The notes below the pieces were generated by a model. The model did not search any database, was not told the origin of the DNA, and worked only from the letters and a program-made list of their open reading frames with translations. This document shows, one piece after another, positions 1 through 4,647 of a DNA stretch of 7,836 nucleotides (within the stretch, counting starts at the first letter, position 1; every line of letters starts with the position of its first letter). The DNA is taken from contig CAZFER010000133.1 of NCBI GenBank assembly GCA_964517495.1, forward strand, positions 1 through 7,836, written 5' to 3'. Made by a program: the position numbers and the translations under genes. This stretch comes from CAZFER01 sp964517495. GTDB taxonomy: Bacteria > Hinthialibacterota > Hinthialibacteria > Hinthialibacterales > Hinthialibacteraceae.

Positions 1-29
1 TAGGATAAATCGACGGCACCCCCCGAATT

Positions 30-47
30 AAAAACCGGGGCGCCCCG
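30..47 (-). terminator. Possible intrinsic terminator of the leftward operon
   Basis: On the minus strand the perfect 12-nt palindrome CGGGGCGCCCCG (47 down to 36) is followed by G and five T. It would fold as a 4-bp stem with a GCGC loop, which is short but GC-rich. It lies about 240 nt past the beta-helix stop with no better candidate between. On the plus strand there is no T-run after it. Confidence 0.4.
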
Positions 48-110
48 AAACAAAAAAGTCGAAACATAAAAAGAGAAAGGAAAGCGTGAACGCCCCACAC
101 CGGCCATAGG

Positions 111-269
111 TCAGCGAATTTCATCCACATCGCCAGTGTCGTTCATACAATCTTTAAAATGGCGTTCATCAATGAAGGTCAGGGACAATTCACACCCATC
201 ATTCAATGAGCACCGCAAAAGTGCGGCTCATCCAAGGGGATAGGTCTGTCCATCGCGTCCAACGCGCAT
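111..269 (-). pseudogene. Short reading frame interrupted by one TGA, unrecognised
   Basis: Downstream of the beta-helix stop the minus strand opens with ATG at 269: MRVGRDGQTYPLG, then TGA (228-230), then in the same frame AALLRCSLNDGCELSLTF and IDERHFKDCMNDTGDVDEIR to a TGA at 111-113. The composition after the TGA looks protein-like. No Shine-Dalgarno precedes the ATG and I recognise no family. It may be a decayed gene end, a chance frame, or less likely a recoded TGA. TGA appears to be an ordinary stop here, since it ends the beta-helix and zinc-finger genes. Confidence 0.2.
206..231. other. Hairpin over the in-frame TGA
   Basis: ATGAG (206-210) pairs with CTCAT (227-231) and CCGC (213-216) with GCGG (223-226), leaving a two-base bulge and the loop AAAAGT. 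Neither strand has a T-run after it, so it is not a standard terminator. On the minus strand the TGA of the broken frame lies in its basal stem. Confidence 0.4.
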
Positions 270-284
270 AGAAATTCAATTATT

Positions 285-1400
285 TCACTTTTCCCGTAAA
301 CGTATATTGGCATCCGAATTCGACACCGCCGTCGAATCCGATATAATCGCCCCATTCACATATTCAATCCCCACTTTATTGTCCGTTGCCAAACTCTGAT
401 AAAACCGCACCCCCGCTTCTTTCGCTTGCAATCCAATGGCATTATGGGTAGCGGTGCTTTCAATCAGATGGCTTCCCTTCCCAATCGCCCTTAATCCGGA
501 GGCCAAATTGGATCGCACGCTACATTGAACCACGGTTACTCCTTCATACGTCACAATTCCATGCTCCCTACTATCATTGGCCGTACAATGGACAACCACC
601 GAGCCATCCCGTGTCACGATGCCATGCTGCATATTCATATCCGCCGCACATCCCCTTACCACCGAACTATAACTCGAGTAAATTCCTGTTCGTTGATTGG
701 AAGATGCGATGGTATTGACGATGGTCGAGCTTCGTCCACTGACCACCCCCGTTCGGCCATTGTTGCAGCTCATGCTGTTGGTCATATTTGAACCGCTTCC
801 CATCACAATGCCATTTTCACCATTCCCCAAAATATGAGCATTATTCACTCGCGACCGGTTTTCAAGCACCACTCCGGATTGCTTGTTCGCTCGGCTGAAA
901 ATGGATTCCAACTGACAGCCGTTCTTTCCAACGAAGCCATTCCCCTGGTTGTTAATGGCATCGCATTCATCCGCACGGGCATAATCTCCCAAATAAAAGC
1001 CATCACCTCCATTTTTGCTACTCACACAATCATTTACTTTAATTCGCATGGCATCCGGAGCAAAAAGGCCGGTGTTCCCCCACGCTTTAATCACCCCATT
1101 TATGATAGTTATCCCGCTTTGTTCACCTGTAATCTCAATTCCATTCAAGCTCCCTTCCACGCCCTGTAATACTTGATGATTTAAATCCAAACGAACATGG
1201 GAAGCCTTGATCTCAATACCGGATTTCCCCTCCACGCCTTTGAGATTGCTTTTCAAGATATAATGACCCGGTTTATCAATACAATGAAGAGCGTTATCCG
1301 ATCCACTCAGGGAAGCGATTTCGATCAATCCCTCTTCTGCAAAAACCGGTAAGTTGTTTGATAAAATCAGAATAACGGATAGTACGATTTGTTTTATCAT
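285..1400 (-). CDS. Exported right-handed beta-helix repeat protein
   Basis: Predicted 371-residue exported protein with the right-handed parallel beta-helix fold (Beta_helix/NosD-like superfamily); enzymatic activity and substrate are not identifiable. Residues 1-21 form a Sec signal peptide (MIK, hydrophobic core, cleavage after PVFA before EE). Residues about 40-133 hold less regular rungs ('GIEIKASHVRLDL', 'NGIEITGEQSGITIINGVI'). From G134 to V343 there are ten consecutive rungs of exactly 21 residues, each opening with G-(I/V/L/F) and mostly carrying Asn near position 18, then an eleventh of 20 and the tail ANIRLREK. Cysteines fall at rung position 13 in rungs 1, 6, 7 and 8 (C146, C251, C272, C293). 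I chose the ATG at 1400: GGAG lies 6 nt upstream and the signal peptide then starts normally. In-frame ATGs at 1418 and 1412 would add 6 or 4 residues, and the one at 1412 also has a usable AAAAAGGA. The gene follows the phosphoesterase by a short gap, so the two are probably cotranscribed. Surface polysaccharide binding or lysis is possible but unproven. Confidence 0.88.
   Translation of the reverse strand: MIKQIVLSVILILSNNLPVFAEEGLIEIASLSGSDNALHCIDKPGHYILKSNLKGVEGKSGIEIKASHVRLDLNHQVLQGVEGSLNGIEITGEQSGITIINGVIKAWGNTGLFAPDAMRIKVNDCVSSKNGGDGFYLGDYARADECDAINNQGNGFVGKNGCQLESIFSRANKQSGVVLENRSRVNNAHILGNGENGIVMGSGSNMTNSMSCNNGRTGVVSGRSSTIVNTIASSNQRTGIYSSYSSVVRGCAADMNMQHGIVTRDGSVVVHCTANDSREHGIVTYEGVTVVQCSVRSNLASGLRAIGKGSHLIESTATHNAIGLQAKEAGVRFYQSLATDNKVGIEYVNGAIISDSTAVSNSDANIRLREK
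372..1001 (-). repeat. Ten in-register 21-residue beta-helix rungs (63-bp coding period)
   Basis: Residues 134-343 of the beta-helix protein divide without remainder into ten 21-residue units beginning GFYL, GFVG, GVVL, GIVM, GVVS, GIYS, GIVT, GIVT, GLRA and GLQA; the next unit (GIEY) has 20. Asn is at unit position 18 in units 1-6 and 8, and at 19 in units 9-10, consistent with an asparagine ladder at a turn. DNA identity between units looks low, so the period is kept by protein structure rather than by recent DNA duplication. Confidence 0.85.
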
Positions 1401-1406
1401 TTTATA

Positions 1407-1410
1407 CTCC
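1407..1410 (-). promoter_or_regulatory. RBS that decides the beta-helix start
   Basis: GGAG on the minus strand, 6 nt before the ATG at 1400. A second Shine-Dalgarno-like run, AAAAAGGA, lies further upstream and would serve the ATG at 1412. The GGAG falls inside the codons of the longer reading, and the shorter start gives the more typical signal peptide. Confidence 0.6.
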
Positions 1411-1434
1411 ATGAACATCCTTTTTCTTGCCGAT

Positions 1435-2922
1435 CTAGCGAATATCTATCAAATGATGGGCTGTGTAAATTTGGCCAAACATGGTTGTCGTGCGTACCGT
1501 GATGATATGCATTCCTCGGGGAGGGTTCTTCGGCAGCATGGTTTTCCAAAGATGCAATTTATCCGGCACTTTTTCCAAAACCACCCATTCTCCATTCTTT
1601 CCAAATTTCATCTCCACTTTCGAACGAACCGATCCCCCAAAAACATTCACTTGCATTTCCGTATGTTCCGCTTCATCCCGTTCAAGCGACGAGGGTGCCA
1701 GTATATCCATCTGATAATTGGATGGACGCCGTGCCGGATGATATTCCACGGTATAGGCATTGTTGTCAAATTCAACATAAGACCAGCCATTTGGAACACC
1801 ATCTTTCATGGTGGTATGGGGAATGCCATTCTCATCGAGTTCACCACCCCACCAATTTCCACAGGCGGTCACATGCACCAATTCATGCAGTGGTTTTTCA
1901 CCATGCCATCCCGCTTCTTTGTCATAAAATTGATGGGATTGTATATGAGCATGAGCCGATAAAACAAACACATTCTCATGGCCTTCCAGCACATCAAAAA
2001 AGGCCTGCCGGTTGGCCATGCCACGAATAGGAATATGAAACATGATCACAATCAGCTGATCCGGATCAAGATGGGATAAATCCGCCTTTATAAACGCCAA
2101 TTGCTGCTCATTCAAATATCCCCGATAATGATGCCCGCTTCCCTTCTCTACATTATCCAATGTAATGAAATGTACTGGCCCATAGTTAAAGGAAAAATTC
2201 GTGGGACCATACACTCTTTTATAGGTGTCCGCAGCATGCCTATCATCCAACGCCTTGAAATTCATATCATGATTGCCATGCACATTAAACCAGGGGATCC
2301 CAACCATACTCACCACCCGATTCAACGGCTCAAACATGCGCAAATCATCAAACGCCAAATCCCCCAGCGTTACCCCAAATTTTGCATCCGTCCCCACCAA
2401 TTGAGGAATAATATCCCTGGCCAAATACTCCACTTCCTTCAAATTTCTGACCTGGGGATCACCAAACACAAGTATTCGATAGGATTCCGGTTCATCCTTG
2501 TGATACAATGGAAAATCAATGCGCTTTGGCAAGCTACCCGTGGGTGAAATACCCGGAAAATCAAGATAATCCGGCGAACCTTCGGGACGATGGATATAGT
2601 GGAACAAGGGCAATTGATCCCCGCTAAAACGCATGGTCCAATCCCGGGGTTTGATCACAAAAAGAATCGTTTGATCCGTTACACCGATCCTGTAGCGTCC
2701 CTCTTCATCCGTCTCCACAATCGATTCTCCATTGCTAACCAATACCGACTCAATCCCCGCTTCACCATCATCCTTTTTTTGATTCCCATTCTCATCATGA
2801 TAGACAAATCCTTCAACAAACAGTTCACCATCTGAAGCAGCAAAACAAAATTGTCCCATCAAACCAGATATGAATACAAATACAGCGACAAGATACTTGA
2901 TGCGTATAGAAAACTCAGTCAT
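1435..2922 (-). CDS. Exported calcineurin-like metallophosphoesterase (MetallophosN/C type)
   Basis: A 495-residue exported phosphoesterase. Residues 1-29 are a Sec signal peptide (RIK, hydrophobic stretch, cleavage near FCFA-AS). Residues about 33-90 form a small beta-sandwich ('GFVYHDENGNQKKDDGEAG...DEEGRYRI'), like the N-terminal domain of this subfamily (PF16371 type). The catalytic domain, about 148-330, shows the metallophosphoesterase motifs in order: GDPQ (D155), LGDLAFD (D188), GNHD (N217, H218), MFHIP (H296) and AHAH (H324, H326). These should bind two metal ions and hydrolyse a phosphomono- or diester. The first motif has Gln157 where the canonical D-x-H has His, and the last is AHAH rather than GHxH. 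Residues about 345-495 match the C-terminal domain (PF16370 type; 'ACGNWWGGELDENGIPHTTMKDGVPNGW'-like region). The start has AAAAGGA 7 nt upstream. It is the first gene of a leftward pair with the beta-helix gene (gap 1419-1434 from the longest start). The substrate is unknown; a phosphate-containing envelope or extracellular polymer fits the export signal. Confidence 0.92.
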   Translation of the reverse strand: MTEFSIRIKYLVAVFVFISGLMGQFCFAASDGELFVEGFVYHDENGNQKKDDGEAGIESVLVSNGESIVETDEEGRYRIGVTDQTILFVIKPRDWTMRFSGDQLPLFHYIHRPEGSPDYLDFPGISPTGSLPKRIDFPLYHKDEPESYRILVFGDPQVRNLKEVEYLARDIIPQLVGTDAKFGVTLGDLAFDDLRMFEPLNRVVSMVGIPWFNVHGNHDMNFKALDDRHAADTYKRVYGPTNFSFNYGPVHFITLDNVEKGSGHHYRGYLNEQQLAFIKADLSHLDPDQLIVIMFHIPIRGMANRQAFFDVLEGHENVFVLSAHAHIQSHQFYDKEAGWHGEKPLHELVHVTACGNWWGGELDENGIPHTTMKDGVPNGWSYVEFDNNAYTVEYHPARRPSNYQMDILAPSSLERDEAEHTEMQVNVFGGSVRSKVEMKFGKNGEWVVLEKVPDKLHLWKTMLPKNPPRGMHIITVRTTTMFGQIYTAHHLIDIR

Positions 2923-2966
2923 TTAATCATCCTTTTCTTTAGATAATGTTTAGAATCAGAAAAATG

Positions 2967-2972
2967 ATTATA
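2967..2972 (-). promoter_or_regulatory. -10 box of the phosphoesterase/beta-helix operon
   Basis: A perfect TATAAT on the minus strand, placing the transcription start near 2960 and leaving a leader of about 37 nt before the ATG at 2922. No good TTGACA sits 16-18 nt upstream, so this is either a weak housekeeping promoter or needs an activator. The 2923-3158 gap otherwise shows only short AT-rich runs. Confidence 0.45.
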
Positions 2973-3158
2973 AGTAGATTCGAGTGAAGAAGATAGGATG
3001 GAACCTAAACGAATCGGGGATTTAATTAACTTTTAATTGTTGTTTAACCATTACCAATCAGGTGATGATTTTAAAGACAAAACACCCCTAAGGCAGGAAA
3101 TCAATCGATATCCCCCTTCGATAAATCCTAAAGTTAGGCTTATTAAAACATCTTACAT

Positions 3159-3446
3159 TCAGGCTTGAATCTGATCCGTCTCGTTGATTTTATTTCCACA
3201 ACAGTTAATCAACTTGTTATAAATCCACGCAAATAGAAATCCACAAATCAAACCATCAAAAAATCCCCATATCAACCCGATGAAACTCCCAGCTGCCGTT
3301 ATGGAATAACCCCGGTAAATACGGCCCAAAAGCGTAACATCACCCGTCGCTCCATCAAAATAGATTATCCACCAGGTCATCACAAAAACACCTAATCCCC
3401 ATAAAATCCCACATGCCAACGAAAAAGCCTTTACATTTAGTTTCAT
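3159..3446 (-). CDS. Small two-helix membrane protein ('bacteriophage holin' annotation family)
   Basis: A 95-residue integral membrane protein. Hydrophobic helices span about residues 8-29 and 52-78, separated by a polar loop with FDGATGD (30-36) and GRIYRGYSI (41-49); the tail (81-95) is polar and has a CC pair at 82-83. The pattern 'MKLNVKAF-LACGI-WG' with 'TWWII-FDGATG', 'YRGYS' and 'GLIWGF-DGLI-G--FAW-YN' is one I recall from chromosomal proteins labelled 'bacteriophage holin' in automatic annotation. Nothing nearby is phage-like: no endolysin, terminase or capsid gene. A lytic role is therefore doubtful and the true function is unknown. The start has GGGGAG 7 nt upstream. The gene is transcribed alone, divergent from the sigma factor gene, and 236 nt separate its stop from the phosphoesterase start. 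Confidence 0.8.
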   Translation of the reverse strand: MKLNVKAFSLACGILWGLGVFVMTWWIIYFDGATGDVTLLGRIYRGYSITAAGSFIGLIWGFFDGLICGFLFAWIYNKLINCCGNKINETDQIQA

Positions 3447-3480
3447 TTTGCATCTCCCCTAAGTTGAAAAGATTTGCCCT

Positions 3481-3489
3481 ATTATAACA
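3481..3489 (-). promoter_or_regulatory. Extended -10 promoter of the small membrane protein gene
   Basis: The minus strand reads TGT-TATAAT, a consensus -10 with the TGn extension, giving a transcription start near 3475 and a leader of about 28 nt before the ATG at 3446. The -35 region is poor, as is usual for extended -10 promoters. It lies in the 138-nt divergent gap shared with the sigma factor gene. Confidence 0.6.
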
Positions 3490-3524
3490 CAAGATTAAAT
3501 GAGATTGCTATTGTTCTCTCTTTA

Positions 3525-3552
3525 TTTACCGCCAAATGGAATTTATTATGAT
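3525..3552 (+). promoter_or_regulatory. Possible promoter of the sigma factor operon
   Basis: TTTACC (3525-3530) and TATGAT (3547-3552) with a 16-nt spacer, 4/6 and 5/6 matches to the housekeeping consensus, ending 32 nt before the ATG at 3585. An ECF factor may also drive its own promoter through an unrelated motif, which I cannot identify here. The region is AT-rich, so a chance match is possible. Confidence 0.35.
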
Positions 3553-3584
3553 AAATATTCTATAGATTCTGGTCTGCTGGATAC

Positions 3585-4196
3585 ATGTCAGACGGCGATC
3601 ATTTAAAATCAAAAACCATTGAACCATTATCTCCTGATTTGTGGGTGGAGCAGTATGGAGATGCACTGTTTCGATACGCCATGCTCCATCTGCGCGATCC
3701 CCATCTCGCTGAAGATTTGGTGCAGGAAACCTTTATATCCGCCTGGAAAGCCCGAACATCTTACGCCGGTCAATCCAAACCTCAAACGTGGTTAATGGGA
3801 ATATTAAAACATAAGATATTTGACCACATGCGCAAGCAATACCGTGAACAACTCATCCTGGAATCATCGTTGAAAACCGATGAAGAATCCTTCGACCAAT
3901 CATTCTTCGATAGGTTGGATCATTGGAAACAACCACCCGCATCCTGGAGCAATCCCCGGGCCGCTCTGCAGGAAAAGGAATTTCTACAGGTCCTTCATGC
4001 ATGCATATCAAACTTACCCCACTACATGACAGACGCTTTCATTCTTCGCGTGATGGATGGCTTATCCACTGAAGAAGTGTGTAATATTTTGAATATATCC
4101 TCGACCAATTTAGCAGTAATACTTCACCGCGCCCGTACCCAGCTGCAACACTGCCTGCAAAACAAATGGTTTAAAACCCCAAAAAGGAAGAAATAA
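3585..4196 (+). CDS. ECF-type RNA polymerase sigma factor (sigma-70 family, TIGR02943-like)
   Basis: A 203-residue cytoplasmic sigma factor that would direct RNA polymerase to a specific promoter set. Region 2 covers about residues 20-88, with the core-binding signature 'DPHLAEDLVQETFISAWKA' (38-56) and 'TWLMGILKHKIFDHMRK' (68-84). A linker of about 40 residues carries WKQPPASW (114-121). Region 4 spans about 130-190, with a helix-turn-helix around 'LSTEEVCNILNISSTNLAVI' and the ending HRARTQLQHCLQNKWF. This linker and the next gene resemble the subgroup NCBI calls TIGR02943, usually followed by a small zinc-finger protein, as here. The ATG at 3585 has only a weak GGAT upstream; no better in-frame start preserves region 2. 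Its TAA overlaps the next ATG by one base, implying translational coupling. Targets are not visible in the window. Confidence 0.93.
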   Translation: MSDGDHLKSKTIEPLSPDLWVEQYGDALFRYAMLHLRDPHLAEDLVQETFISAWKARTSYAGQSKPQTWLMGILKHKIFDHMRKQYREQLILESSLKTDEESFDQSFFDRLDHWKQPPASWSNPRAALQEKEFLQVLHACISNLPHYMTDAFILRVMDGLSTEEVCNILNISSTNLAVILHRARTQLQHCLQNKWFKTPKRKK

Positions 4197-4459
4197 TGCT
4201 CCTCTTTTCATGCAAAAAAGCCAGCCGCTTGATCTCCGATTCCTTGGACCGCCCCCTAACATTCCGCGAGCGATGCGCCTTGCGCTTCCATTTATGCATC
4301 TGCCGGGTTTGCCGGCGCTTTCGTAAGCAAGTAACATCCATCGATTCAATTAAAGATGAGCCGGATTTATTCATGAAAATCCCCCCCAACCAATCTCTAC
4401 CCCCAGAAAAACGAGAACGTATCAAAGATAAAATGAATGAAATCATCAAAAACGATTGA
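4196..4459 (+). CDS. Small zinc-finger (zf-HC2-like) protein, putative anti-sigma partner
   Basis: An 87-residue soluble protein with the zinc-binding anti-sigma pattern: C6, then H32-x3-C36-x2-C39, inside 'SCKKASRLISDSLDRPLTF' and 'LRFHLCICRVCRRFRKQ'. Additional cysteines are C27 and C34. The C-terminal half (about 45-87) is charged and probably partly helical or disordered. There is no transmembrane segment, unlike many anti-sigma factors, so it would act in the cytoplasm. Its ATG shares the last A of the sigma factor's TAA stop, and AAGGAA lies 6 nt upstream, so the two proteins are probably made in proportion. By family and position it likely binds and restrains the sigma factor, perhaps in response to redox or metal state; that role is inferred. 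Confidence 0.85.
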   Translation: MLLFSCKKASRLISDSLDRPLTFRERCALRFHLCICRVCRRFRKQVTSIDSIKDEPDLFMKIPPNQSLPPEKRERIKDKMNEIIKND

Positions 4460-4462
4460 TTG

Positions 4463-4486
4463 AATAACACCTTCACAACATCCTCA
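4463..4486 (+). repeat. 3'-flank block shared with the region after the MCP
   Basis: AATAACACCT (4463-4472) and CATCCTCA (4479-4486) follow the zinc-finger gene's stop. The same two blocks follow the MCP's stop, at 7381-7390 and 7400-7407, with a 9-nt instead of a 6-nt spacer. They may be remnants of a dispersed intergenic repeat, or coincidence in AT-rich DNA. Confidence 0.35.
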
Positions 4487-4508
4487 AATTTTCTTCCAAA
4501 AAATTGAT

Positions 4509-4524
4509 AATAATTGTAATTATT
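4509..4524. promoter_or_regulatory. AT-rich palindrome upstream of the MCP promoter (operator or weak terminator)
   Basis: AATAATT-GT-AATTATT is an inverted repeat with 7-nt arms, followed by a T-run at 4530-4536. The 19 bases starting at G4506 agree with the classical Fur box at about 14 positions by hand alignment, but AT-rich DNA matches Fur boxes easily. Position suggests either an operator for the MCP promoter or a weak terminator of the sigma/zinc-finger operon. Confidence 0.3.
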
Positions 4525-4569
4525 CACCATTTTTTTAACAATTCCCAAAATAATTTATCTTAGTATAAA

Positions 4570-4585
4570 TGGCCCATATTTTGCT
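4570..4585 (+). promoter_or_regulatory. Sigma-54 (RpoN) -24/-12 promoter of the MCP gene
   Basis: TGGCCCATATTTTGCT fits the consensus TGGCACG-N4-TTGCW at 10 of 12 defined positions. The invariant GG (4571-4572) and GC (4583-4584) are exactly 10 nt apart, the required spacing. Transcription would start near 4596, about 40 nt before the Shine-Dalgarno sequence. Sigma-54 control of chemotaxis and flagellar genes is established in several proteobacteria. An overlapping TATAAA (4564-4569) lacks a -35 at proper distance. Confidence 0.6.
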
Positions 4586-4635
4586 GTGACCATTCACATC
4601 AAAGAAAAAAAATGAATATTAACATTACACTTCAA

Positions 4636-4639
4636 GGAG
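4636..4639 (+). promoter_or_regulatory. RBS that decides the MCP start
   Basis: GGAG within AAGGAGA, 8 nt before the ATG at 4648. The in-frame ATG at 4612 has only an A-run upstream and would add 12 polar residues before the membrane anchor. Another ATG at 4643 is out of frame. Confidence 0.75.
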
Positions 4640-4647
4640 ACAATGCA

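Noticed and set aside
206..231. SECIS element for selenocysteine at the TGA
   Set aside because: The apical loop is too close to the TGA, lacks G in its first two bases, and no selenoprotein family is recognised.
1354..1962. 202-codon plus-strand frame opposite the phosphoesterase
   Set aside because: It lies antisense to a gene with intact catalytic motifs, has no Shine-Dalgarno sequence, and its composition (many His, Phe, Arg) is that of a complementary-strand shadow.
4171..4548. 125-codon minus-strand frame opposite the zinc-finger gene
   Set aside because: It covers the coupled zinc-finger gene and the intergenic palindrome, and has no RBS or recognisable domain.
4564..4569. Housekeeping promoter for the MCP using TATAAA
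   Set aside because: The only good -35 (TTAACA, 4535-4540) is 23 nt away, too far; the sigma-54 match is better.
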